DNA of 64,000 nucleotides from Pristionchus mayeri. Its lineage: Eukaryota; Nematoda; Chromadorea; Rhabditida; Neodiplogasteridae. The position numbers and the translations under genes are program-made. How positions within the stretch are numbered: position 1 is the stretch's first letter; the number at the start of each line of letters is the position of its first letter. Positions 32,735 through 44,300 of this stretch are shown piece after piece. The notes under the pieces are model-generated. The model did not search any database. It was not told the origin of the DNA and worked only from the letters and a program-made list of their open reading frames with translations. The stretch spans positions 33,056,758 through 33,120,757 of the forward strand of contig BTRK01000001.1 of the NCBI GenBank assembly GCA_036245805.1. The letters are read 5' to 3'.

Positions 32735-33914
32735 TTAGCACTGTCCTTTAATCGAAGTTAGACCGGCGATGGCGACGTACGTTTGAAATTTCTTGGTGAA
32801 CGTTGCCTCGATGCCGTTCGCCTGACGCAGGGTAAGCGTGCATCCAGGTTGCACGGCGATCATCACCGACTGGAATCAGAAGTGCATATCGCATGCACTG
32901 ACGAATCGTGTGACTCTCTCCAAACCACACGCTCACTCGTCGATCAGAGTGTGCGATATGGAGAGAGCGAGACCATTGCTCCATTCACGTCTTTGACTTA
33001 CCTCAACCGTCTGCCACAACTCGGGAAGCTCGTCAATCTCTGAGTCCTTGTACACTCTGATTGTTTTGAGATTCTGAGATTCGTACAGAGGCTTGAGGGC
33101 GCCCACAGAACCCGCGCGAATAGGGTCGCCTCAAGTATTGCGACTGATATTCATCGAACTATGTAGCATTGTTTTCGAAGAATCATGTACTCTATATCTG
33201 TGATGAGTGCTCACGATCAATATTAAAAGTCTGAGGCCGGGGGAACGGAAGAGGAATCCAGCTGCGGGCGAGTGACGTCGACGTTGTTGACGTCGGAGGC
33301 GGACGACGTCTCTGAACGGGATGTCGTCATTTGCACGAAGGAACTTCTAAGTGGTCGAAAGAATGAGTTTTTTTACCAGCGTGCTGCGCCGTCGAGGCCA
33401 CGTTGCCCGCGGAGGAAGGCAGATCTGAAATGTAGTAGGTTAGCTCAGGGAGTACGAAACTCTAGTAGAGATTGATAAAAAATTACCAAGGTAGTCCTCC
33501 TCCGACGTCTTCTTGACCCATTCTTTGCAGGGCTGGATGCAGACCGTGTTATCGGGAAGGGGTTTTCCAAGTATGAAGCACTCTTTATCCGGAAACACGT
33601 ACGCGAGACACTGGAAAGCATCAGTGAGCTGGCTAGCTTACCAGCCAGTCTTCTTTACCTCTGTCATCTCCGCACATTTGGAGCGGCAGTGTTCCTCGCT
33701 TTCCACGTCGGGACGGTCCACCTTCTGCCTCTTCACGCGACTCAGCTCTTCACGAAAGCAGTGCCCCACTCCCTGAGTAAATAGGGTTAACTGTAATCTT
33801 ACACTCCCATCGTAATCCCAGTCTATCGTATCTAGCAGATAGGATTGTTCAATTCACCTTCAGAATGTAGTAGAACAGAAGTAAAGCTAGTAGAGGCCTT
33901 ATCGTACCGTACAT
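32735..33914 (-). CDS. Secreted protein: PAN-like module plus beta/gamma-crystallin-like domain
   Basis: Exons in transcript order: 33914-33858, 33772-33659, 33610-33487, 33424-33377, 33129-33002 and 32869-32735; 201 residues, phases consistent. Residues 1-19 form a signal peptide (MYGTIRPLLALLLFYYILK). Residues ~20-88 hold cysteines in the order of a PAN/apple fold: CF..., EEHCRSKCAEMTECLAYVF, KECFIL, then CIQPCKEW. A short Ser/Ala linker follows. The last ~70 residues read LKTIRVYKDSEIDELPELW, IAVQPGCTLTLRQANG and IAGLTSIKGQC, which resembles a beta/gamma-crystallin Greek-key unit; this call is tentative. Another exon at 33311-33223 (ETSSASDVNNVDV..PPASDF, then TAA) also fits the phase after exon 4 and would give an alternative C-terminus without the second domain. 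No enzyme residues are seen; an extracellular binding role is inferred. Confidence 0.7.
32905..32985. repeat. Worn palindrome of family P3, intronic
   Basis: GTGACTCTCTCCAAACCACA with the reverse TGCGATATGGAGAGAGCGAG, ending CCATTGCTC. It lies in the last intron of the PAN-like gene. Confidence 0.5.
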
Positions 33915-34847
33915 TATTGATGCGATACGGGTCCAAGGTCTGTAAGCATGAAATTGTTGTAGGGATACGGTAGAAGAAGGCGGAAAAGGAGGAGGAAAGG
34001 GAAGGGGGGAGGCAGTAGAAGCGAATGGGAAGAAAAAGGGGCAAATCCACGTCTTCATAGCCCTCATGACTGTCAACGATGAGTGTGCGCCCTTGGACAC
34101 GGCGAACGCTCTCATGAGGGACACGTCCCCCATCCCCACCACTATTCGATTGCCCCATGGATACGAAACATGGCCTGGAGGCGAAAGAGGAGATGAGTTG
34201 AGAGAATGAAGAGATCAAATGAGGTGGATTTTACAGGATTTCACTTCCTGGTTAATTGCGAAAACTGTAAGATTCGCATGGTTGTAGGGTGCTCACCCCC
34301 CTTGAAATGCCGGTGTTTGACTCCCGGAAGATAGAGAGGGCCCATCGAAAGGAGGCAAGAGACAAAATGAGCTCATCGGATAACAATCGGAATCGATAAT
34401 CGAGAAGAGAATCGGAGAAGAATAAAGGCTATGGAGACGTGGTACTTCGGCTATCGGGAAGCAAGGGGCATCGGGAACAACAGCTCGAATACTGGTAAGA
34501 CGCAGAGGATAGGAGAGTGGAAGGGAACGGCAGGCTTAAGTAGATCAAGGCAGTCTAGACTACCGTATGCCAGGCTGAGTTTGTGCCGCACCAAAGGCCA
34601 AGAGGGGGCGAATAACTGCCGCTTTAATCTGAGTCCTGTGTCTCAGTGACGAGAGAGTGTGTAGACTGAAGAGAGTTAGACGAGTTAGAGAAAGATGAGA
34701 GAGTGTGTGGACTGAAGAGGGCCAGAGAAGGACGAGAGACTGTGAGGACTAATTAGGAGGGACTTTGGAGGGGCCTATCGTCGCACAAAGATCTCCCTCT
34801 GACTGAGCCCAACTTAGAGATCTCTCTCATTTTTGGGATGTCTAGTA

Positions 34848-34956
34848 GAGTTCGCAATTCGAGCCTTCCTCTCTTCATTTCACACACTCTCTAGACCGGT
34901 CGAGCGGTGAGAGAGTGTGTAGAATCAAGAGAGCGTGGTATCGTTTCTCGAACTCT
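34848..34956. repeat. Palindromic element, family P2 (well preserved right half)
   Basis: GAGTTCGCAATTCGAGCC at the left; centre CTCTAGACCGGTCGAGCGGT; right end GAGCGTGGTATCGTTTCTCG then AACTC. Confidence 0.75.
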
Positions 34957-35240
34957 AATGTCTAGCCAAGTTGCGAATTGGATTCTAATTAGCCGTCTTG
35001 GACTTGATCACGCCACACTGATAGTGAGATACCCACCACTTGCAAAGGAAGATTTGTGACAGGAGAATGGGCAAGGGAAGAAGCATGCCTATATCAATAG
35101 ATAGTATAATCAGCAAAATATCCCAGGCCTCGTTGGCGCAATTAGAGGGATGATGGATAAGCGGCATCTCGGAAGGACATCTCGTAGGGCCGAACTGGCA
35201 AGCCGGACTCCACAGGATCACCGGCCTTATGTAGGCAGAC

Positions 35241-35334
35241 GAGCAATCGTCTGACTATCTTCAGTTTGCATGCTCTTTCATCTCTCTGACAGGCGAGAAA
35301 GCGTGCAAACTGAGTAGAGTCAGACTATTGCTCA
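35241..35334. repeat. Palindromic element, family P3
   Basis: GAGCAATCGTCTGACTATCT and its reverse CAGACTATTGCTC frame a clear hairpin with GTTTGCATGCTC / GAAAGCGTGCAAAC arms. Confidence 0.8.
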
Positions 35335-35862
35335 TGAAGACAAATCATTCGATTGGCTATCCCTGAAAGCGCTTCAGATCTCCTCTCGGCGAGTGCTTTC
35401 CCTCCTCCCGGCGACTAATGAGTATCCGGTTGCTTTGTTCAAAATTCGATTAGCGACTGCCTGGTAGCGATCTGGTACACAACATATATCTAGTACAGTG
35501 CAGTGTTGCCAAGCAACCTCCTGTTTTTGTTTGATCTCTATCCGGACAGACAAAAGTACCCCCCGATCTCTCTACTCCAATCACAAGCGATCATGAAAGC
35601 GTCCTTGGACGATGTATGTCAAAGATCCAAGATCAAAGACCCTACTAGGATTGTCGTAATCATCGATGTGGGTCTGCTTCTGGGTGGTTTCCGACGGGTT
35701 GGCTGGAGACTTTGGTATCGACATTTGGGTTCATTCAGTGTGCTAGGTCAGACGAGAATCCATCGGATGGAAAAAAAGTTCTCCAGGGTTTTGACGGAAT
35801 ATTTTTTCAGTGTGCAAACGTAACGTGAAAATACTAGAAAATAGTGCATATATTCCAACTAG

Positions 35863-35970
35863 GTCATAAGAGAACTATGACGTGATGCCGCTTTATATAT
35901 ATATCAATATATCAATACATCAAAGCCGGCATGACGTCATAGTTTTCATCCGACCAACTGACCATTGATG
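35863..35970. repeat. Palindromic element, family P1 (best preserved copy)
   Basis: TAGGTCATAAGAGAACTATG at the left, ATGACGTCATAGTTTTCATC at the right, arms about 35 bases with GTGATGCCG / CCGGCATGAC, centre of TATA and ATCAATA repeats. Confidence 0.75.
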
Positions 35971-36310
35971 AGGTGCAAGACGAGGAACGGGGGAATTGCT
36001 GAAAGTGCTTCCTCACACTGTTTTCACTTCTTTTCTTAGCAGTTGCAAGCCCATTCCTCCAAATCCCCTCTGACATGCTCAAGTTCGACCGATCTCCTCA
36101 CAACTCCCTCCTCTAGGTGTCAAGCCGCGTTTACAGTTTGCACCCTCGATATCTTGCCAGTTCAATATCTCCGACATTTCTCTGTATGAGCCCCGGCATC
36201 TCATTGGTCAATTAATCTTCCCATCTCGACTACAACTCTAGTTCGTCCGGTCTCCTCAGAACTTTCTCCCCTTCTCCTCCCTTTCTAGAGCCCTTCCGGG
36301 AGTGTCCCCC

Positions 36311-36408
36311 ATGACGAGAAATCGTCTGACTCTCTTCAGTTTGCGCGCTCTCTCGCCGGTCAGAGAGACGAGAGAGCGTGAAAACTGAAGAGAGTCAGAC
36401 CGCTGCTC
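36311..36408. repeat. Palindromic element, family P3
   Basis: AAATCGTCTGACTCTCTTCA and its reverse; centre CTCTCGCCGGTCAGAGAGAC. Confidence 0.8.
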
Positions 36409-37904
36409 CCCATGACTGATGATGCCGCTTCACCCTTCAACCTTGCATAGACGAGCGTTCTATTCAGCCTCCTTCTATTCAGACTGGTGGGTGTGAAATG
36501 AAACAAGAAGTTTTGTTGTGTCTAGGCTCATGGTCGATTTTTCTTCATTCAAGCGATCATGTTTCTCTACATATCAAAGTAAATCGATATTCAACATTAT
36601 TTATCTCCGAAATGGCACAACTCTAGGTGTACGAGCAAACTGGTGGTGGTGGATGTAGTGGTGGTGTGGTTCATAAGTGTGGTGTGTGCGGTGAGTGCGC
36701 CGACTGCGGCGACATTCACTATAAATAGGAAAACGGAAAAATAAGAGTAATAACTGTACGTGCGGTCGAGATTATCATGTATTCGAGTATGAGATGATGG
36801 GAGCGGGATGTATGCGTGCTCAAGGAGGGCTAAGGGGAGTCATGATCTAAGGATGATCTACGAAGAGTGTTGAGAGTCTAGTACGATTGCAAGATTGGAT
36901 GATAGTAGATCAAAGTTGTGGGGGAGTGGATGTGAAGAGAGAGGATAGAGCCCGACCCTGGGGGACAACAAAATTGAACGAGAAGAGGGATAACACGAGT
37001 CAATGTGGGATGTACACGAATATGGGGTGGATGAGAAGGGAAGGGCCAGGGGGTATGGGCGGAACCAGCGAGACATTCCTGGTACTGGGTACCAGGTACC
37101 GGAACCAAGAGTATCATGCCGGTTCGGAGAAGCTCACAGGCGATTGTAGCGGGTTTGCAAAAAGAATCGGTATGAATAGTGCGGGAATAAATAGAATCTG
37201 CCATCGAAAAAGACCAATGATCAAAAGATCAAAGATCACGAAACTTCGAGGCTTCAGCGGGCAAAGAATAGTGGCACGGGTCTAGTGGAGGAGTGGGGCG
37301 ATCATAAATTAACTCTCTAGTGCTCTGAATATTTGAATCTTCAGGAGTCCCATAGCGAAACTCCTGCAGCTCCGCAGCTATCGGATACTGTAGCTGAGAG
37401 GGATCGATCGGGGAAGGGCGGAGAGTCATAGAACACAGGCGAGATGGATGGTGTAAAGATATAGATAAAACGGCTAGCAATTCGATCGATACTCGATCTG
37501 GCTACAGTACAACTTGTGGTCTCGAGGGGAGATAAGGTCGGAGGACGGAGGGGCGTTGGTTCACATTGTTGGTTGTGTTATGTGGGATATGGGGAGCAGC
37601 AGGGGCGAGTACGGTACGGGGAAACAGCGAAAATCGAACGTACAATGCGAAAATAATAATGATTTGTGCGACGTAAGGCGAGCCTATCGAGTCTCGCGGA
37701 AGGTCAACTATGGCTTGGCCCGCGCCTCACTCCGGGGAGATCAAAGACCAAAGATCAGAGATCAGAGATCACCGGTCGAGGCGCTGACGTCACCGTGACG
37801 TCACAACAGCAACGTCGTCTGAGATCAGTGACTCATTCCACAAGACTGCAATCGGGCAGAGGAAGCCAACTGTCGGATAAGAAGGACTAGAAACGAATGA
37901 ATGT

Positions 37905-38086
37905 ACGAGGATCAAAGATCAAAGATCAACGATCGAGAAATGGGGAGAGCGGTGTGAAAGAACGAATTAGGAGGTGATGTCATATGCGGGCGTGCGGAGA
38001 CGCTGTGGCTTGAAAGACAAGGCGAGAAGAATCGAGAACTGGGGGGCGAAAGTGGGCGGGGCTTAGATCAAAGATCAAAGATCATG
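37905..38086. repeat. GATCAAA word arrays
   Basis: GATCAAAGATCAAAGATCAA at about 37910 and 38064 are the clearest of many runs of the 7-base word GATCAAA in the window. They are non-coding. Confidence 0.7.
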
Positions 38087-38374
38087 CACGGCCGCGCACT
38101 TCATGAAAGACGTCGACGGAGCGGGTGAAGGACGGGGGGTGAGAGAGACGATGAACGATGGAAGGAATCACTACGACGGGAAGAACGACGACGACTGCTA
38201 TGTACAACGAAGCACCTGCAAATCGTTGCTAACCACAGGAAGTCGCCCGACTGTTCTTTGCTATATGCAGGAATGCTTTTTAAGTTTTCTGTGCATTCGA
38301 TGCTAACAGCAGTAAGTATTTAGGCCCGGAATGATGGTAATGAGCGTACCAAATAAATAGAGAAGCGAGTGACT

Positions 38375-41300
38375 TCAGTCCTCCTCATCGCGCTGCTCAT
38401 CGCCCGCCACAGCACTGCTAGTTCTGGAAATTAGTTAATTAATGATTAATTAAAATTAAAAATAATCAGTACTTTCATTGCTTGTCCAAGAGTCAAATAG
38501 ATTTTCTATAGATCCAGTGCTTTTAATCTTACAACTCATCTATTTTAAGGGCTAGTGATAAGGCAACCCAGATTGATTTGACCCTTCTCGCATCTCTGAT
38601 CCCAATCAATCAATCTCTCCCCCTATCACTTCCGACCATCGCCACTCTATCTCGGTCGATTATCGTAGATCGTACTCGATTAGCATTGCGTGATCACTAT
38701 GCAACTATTCCGATAAAAGATAAGGAATTTCCGCTATCAGGTTTAGACAATTTTAATCGGTGCATGATCTTATCATTTGCAAACTGGCAAATAATTCTGC
38801 ATGAAAAACACTAGAATTTATCACAACGATTCAGGGGTATTTTTGTACTTCTAGTATAATACTCAACAATCATCTGAATACCAAAAAGGAGTGCGAATGT
38901 GCATCTTCGACATTCGATTTCCGACCCGTTGAGCGATAAGAACTTTAATTACTGCAGTTCGAGAACTAATAGACACCGCAACTTCTATTTGTTTAATTGC
39001 ATTCCAAACCCCTCAGGATTCTCACCTCTTTCCATTGTCCGCCCTCTAGCCTTTCCCTCCTCTCCGCCTCTTCCCTCTCCCCCCTCGCCTTCTCATCCCC
39101 CTCCTCTTCTAGTGTAATCAACACATACACCAACACTCTGACCGCTTTTTGGACTTTTTCATCAGCCGAAGGGAGATCGAGGGAGAAGAGGGGGCGAGAT
39201 TGGCCAAAGTCTGAGGGCGCATCTGCCACCCCCTTACTGTCCCAGTTAGTCTGCTAAAAAGGCAGCACAAAAATCTCCCCAAATTTTCGAGTCTATTCAT
39301 GGGGAGTATCACCGACTCAGCGTCTCTCTAAACCCGACTTCGAAATTCTCACTCCTATGAGTGAGAAGAATGCTGAAATCGGAATGGTGGCTACTTGCCG
39401 GCTTTTAAAGACCGTTGTTAGTAGTCCTAACATGGGGAGCGACGGAGTGATCAGAGATTGTCTCTTACCCCCCCCCCCCCACACACATTCGCCTCTCTCT
39501 CAAACAAACCACACAAATTCACCCAACACTCACGAGGAACTCTTCTCACATGTTTTGAATGACGTTCGCCTGACTGACTCATGCATTCGAATGACGTCAT
39601 TCCTAGGTAATGAGTAAGGGATGACCGAGCATATCCAAACATTGGGAAATACCCCGAGTCGCCGAACTGTGCAAATTTTGAGTGATGCCTTCTATTTTGC
39701 CAGAGGGAGTAGCTTAGCCCCCATGAATTCATAAATCGTTAACAATTAACTAATTAACTTACTTCGTCTCGCCAGCTCTCGACGCCTCAGCCACGAGCGT
39801 CTCCGGAGATGCGGAGGCGACGCTCACATCTACAATTTAATTAATTAATTAAATCTTAAGAAAAACAAAAACAACAACAACAACAACTAAGCATAACGCC
39901 AGCGCCCCACCACGGGGATGGAAATTATTCAGTGAGACGCGATAGGCGCACAAGCGAATAAAGAGAAGAGAGGAGGAGGGAGAGGGAGAGGGGGAGATAA
40001 CGGTAGTGATAATACTCTCTCCTGCTCGGCCAACCTACCACCTATCCCCACAGCCCCTCGACTCGACTCGACTCGAGACAAAGGCTATTGATTGATGGAT
40101 ACGCTGATCTACAAACTGTAGATACGCGCTCACCCTGGTGTTCACATCCTTCTCAACACCTATTCATACTGATCGACCTACTACGCTGGATGGGAACCAA
40201 AGACCGACTGAGGGGCGGTACCAGGCGAAATCAGGATCCGGTTTTGTGGGCCGAGAAATGGTTTGGTTCCGGAAGTATCAGCTGATGACAAGAGGCGCGT
40301 TGAGAGTGGGATAGGAGGGCGAGGAGTGTGTATGAGAGTGTGCCACATGGGAAATCGATGGGGCGGACGGAGCTCCGCCCGCCTCCGACCCCCTGACTCT
40401 CCTCCTTTTGCACGCTCTCTCGCCCTCGATCTCTTCGATCAACGTGCTCTCTCGTCGCTGCGTCTGACGCCCTCTCGGTTTCCTGCGCTCTCTCGATGTG
40501 CTTATAAACACAATCAAAGTTGTGCGTTGAAAAACAAACACGAGATGAGAGGTGGTGAAAGAGGGGGGAAATGATGACAAGGGTATGAGACAGGAGCCCG
40601 GATTTGGCGAGAATTTTGATCCGCCCAGCAGTAAGTCCTTTGATGTACGGTATGATTCATCATCATAGTAAATCTACTGATCGTAAAAATGTTGAATCAG
40701 TTAAAGAGTGAAATTAGGACCCGTATGGAGATCTTTTGGCTGGTTAGAAGAAGTCAAGAGAAGGAAGTGGAGAGGAGAAGTGCCGCTCATAAGGGGAGAA
40801 AACGGACGAGATTTGTGTCAAATCTCCTCCTCCTCCTCTTCTTTTCCTCTTCTCTTTTTCGCGATAGGCGAATGAACTCGGAATTGGGACAATCTAAAGA
40901 TGCGGGGATGGGGTGAAAAAGCGATGGATAGGACCATACATTTGGTCGAACCTCTGGGTTCCACGGGGGTTGGGGGAACAAGGGGACCCGCCCTTATATA
41001 GCGGCACCGTAAAGATAACTAGCCTAAGTGGGCACGGCGGTATGAGTGACAAGGAGCTATCTGTTCTGGGATAATGAGGATGGACCAGCCCCTGGTACCT
41101 GGTACCCGCAGGTGCCGGGCGGAACCAGGAAGGCGGAGGGCCGCTTTTCAAGTGTCCAGACGGATACCTCGCTATCACGCCCTTGAGATCAGACTAACAG
41201 GCACCGAACTCTCGAAAGTAAAGGTCGTTCCGTTCAATAACCCTGCGAACTAGAGTGTTGAATCGGTTGCGAACACAAAAAATGGTTGTCACAAAGTAGG

Positions 41301-44300
41301 TGACCATATGAGCTAGTCGCCAGATTTGACCAATTGACTTTGACCAGACGATTTGACCAGACGCCAGATTTGACTCTCCATATTTTCAACTCTCACCGGT
41401 TCGAGAAAGCCAGACACCAAAATTGGAGAGAGTCAAACGATTACTCCCTGATTTCATCCCTAAACTTTATAAGGAGGTGAGAGGGAGGGTATGGAAAATT
41501 AGAAATCAGTGGTATTTGAGAAGAGAAGAGGCTCTATCACTCGCTCTTGAACCTCTAGTGTAGTGATGACAGCCTACAACGGTTTCTGCCAAGACGAATC
41601 GGCAATGCCAAAATGTCAACGCTAATCACTTGCACATTCCTAGGAGCGATTGAAACCATCTCCAGATCCACAGCAGTAAACATACGAACTACTTACATGC
41701 TTCTATCACTAATTTCATAGGGAACTAACGACTTATTAGTGGTATTTGAGAGGGGAAATCGAAGAGGCGTTGAGCTATCCCTAGAACCGAGAAAACTTCT
41801 GAAGGGCGCATCTGAGCCAACGGCTAGCTTATGTAGGCGGGCTGCTGTCGATTTGTTGGCTACGTGGATGGTGATGGTTCAGTGCGATAGGGGGGAGAAG
41901 AGATTGGGGGTGGGAATCAGCAAGAGTGAGAGCGAGAGAAGACAGAGTGACTAGAGAGTGTGGCATTTGAAGAGGGAGGCAGAGAAGTCAGAGAGACGAG
42001 ATAGTGTGTGAAACGACGAGAGTGCGGGGGAGCACAGAGATACGCATCGACGTAGCGAAATGATAGGGGGGGGGGTGTCGATCAAGCGTCTCTCACTTTA
42101 GCACGCTATCTCGCCAGTCAGACAGAGCGAGAGAGCACGCAAAAGTGAGAGAGCAAGCAACTACTTTGGCGCATGATGCTCACTATCGAGAGTGACTGGC
42201 ACTTTACAGTCTAATTGGCAGGTTAGATTGCAGTTTCATGGCGGATGAAAGTGGCAGGAAAGGAGAGGGAATGTTGGTCGATGTTGCCGAGAATATCGGG
42301 CGAATTCAAGGTAGTCTTCGCTGAAAAATGTCCCGCAGATGGTACTGGGCAGATTGCATTCTCATTCGTGCCCTATCCGAAGCACATCAAAACCGACAGA
42401 CAGGGGAGGGCGGATATCCGAAGAGGGGGAAAAGATGATTTATCGATCAAATCGATCGTTGGGCGTTGCATGAATTGGCTCGGAGAGTTGTTCCTCCTCC
42501 TCTCCTCTTCCTCCTCTTCCCTTCGTCGCCATACCAAAAAACAGACGGGTTGACGGAGCACGGGCGAGAGTGTATGCGGAACGAGGAGGGTGGTAGAGAA
42601 GCAGATAGAAGGAGAGAGCATGAGAAGTAAGGAGGGGAGACGGGGGGTAGATCAGAATCAGCTAGGAAGAAGAAGTGGACTGCGGGGGCAATCGTCTGAC
42701 TCTCTCCTATTTACGTGCTCTCTCGTTTTCTCTAACCTACGATATGCAAAATGAGCTGTCAGACCTACTCTTTGAGTGGAATACATGCCGCTACTGTGTA
42801 GACTAAAAAGCAGCAAGGCTATTACTATCTGATTGCCAGACTGGGAATTCGACTGAAAAGGATAGATAAGCCGCCACTGTTTTGATCCGTCCCGACAGGA
42901 GAGTCGAAGTGGAAGGAGGGAAAGGGGGAGGAATGGAAGCGAGAAAGGACGGGAGGAGTTATAATGCGGAGGTGTTCTATGGCCGGTTCCCGAGAATGTT
43001 CGTGGCCACGATTGAATGGGAAGAAGGGGGAAAAGATTGAATGATGGGCACTGTCGGGCAAGCACGGGACGGAACTTGTTACCTCCGGTTAATATGAATA
43101 AGAGGATCCGGTGCAGATCTGTCGCCGATGACTACTCTCACAAACTTCGACAAGATTGATGAGTGGGCACGGATCGCGTCATCGTCGATACAAACAATTG
43201 CTGGTTACTAACACTTGCCAGTCAGAAACCGGGGGAAACGTGTGAAATTGAAAGGTGCTGCGGGATAAGAACCGTTCTCTTGATTTCTGACGATATCTCG
43301 TCGGTGAAAAAGCAATAGAGAGTGGGCGGAATGGAGGGAATGAATGGTGCAGGGCGGTCGCCGGTGACTACTCTCACAAATTTCGACGAGTTTGCTCGAC
43401 GAAGAGGCCGTGCGCGAGCGTCATCATTACTAATAACTACTAAGTAACGCGCAGTGAGAGAGAGAGTTGTATAGTTTGCGGGACCATGAGTGAATACCTC
43501 CCCGGACACTGTAAACAGAACGGAGGGAAGAGGGAGAAGGAAAAGGGGAAGAAGGGTGAGCATTCGGAAACGTTACGTCAAGGTAACTAGAGGTAAATCT
43601 CCAATTTGCGCGGATGGGTCGCCAACGGCTAGCTTCACAAATTTTAAATATATCATCCTGTTTTCCTGAGTCAGGGAACAGATCGATACCGTACCGTATT
43701 GGCTGGCGACGACGAGGGCAGTGTACGGTAGCAGCGTGCGGAAGACGAAGCGGAGGAGGGGAAGCAACGTGGTACTGTAAGCATCGATCGATTAGCTAGG
43801 GTTACGGTAGAAGCACCGTACTCGATAGTATCGATTGGCTCGATGGTATCGGAGAAAAACGGAGGAGGAGGCGGAGAGTCATCATAATCGATCGATATCC
43901 GCGGATCGATGACGTCATCGAGTATGAGGGCGCCTGGGTACGGTAGCATTCGTTACGGTAGGGGCAGAATGCCGTACCTTTCGCCCTAATGCTTGCCATG
44001 GGGTCGGCGGAAGTCGCTGCGAGACCCATTACCGTAACCTCATCGCCGGAGAAATCGAACGAAGGCGAAGCGAATGAAGGTGAGGAGGAGAGGGACTGAA
44101 TATGATGCGATTAGAGGAGTCTATCTCCCCCCCCCCCCCCCCCCCCCTGTGGAGGTGCTGCATTGAATACCACAGAGGTTAAAGAAGTAGCAAAAGATCA
44201 AGGAGATCAAAGATCAAAGATCAATCTCTCACCGAGAACGAGTTGAACTGTCCGCCGACTTGTTGTTCATGGATGAGCAGTTTCTGGCCGTATGCTGCGC

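Larger units (their letters stand above)
33915..38374. other. Intergenic repeat-rich DNA upstream of the PAN-like gene
   Basis: No exon with a domain or phase partner was found on either strand. It contains P1, P2 and P3 palindromes, clusters of GATCAAAGATCA words between 37.2 and 38.1 kb, and a GGTACC-rich block near 37080-37112. Long open frames (for example 36887-37285) show no protein-like bias. Confidence 0.45.
39836..44225. other. Long intron of the zinc-finger gene with unresolved exon
   Basis: An exon must lie here by phase. The best candidate region is 43.8-44.05 kb on the minus strand, where an acidic, proline-rich frame (DDVIDPRISIDYDDSPPPPP) follows ACCCAG; its phase does not fit by itself, so a further exon may be involved. 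The rest is repeats: P3 palindromes, homopolymer runs and TACGGTA words. Confidence 0.4.
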
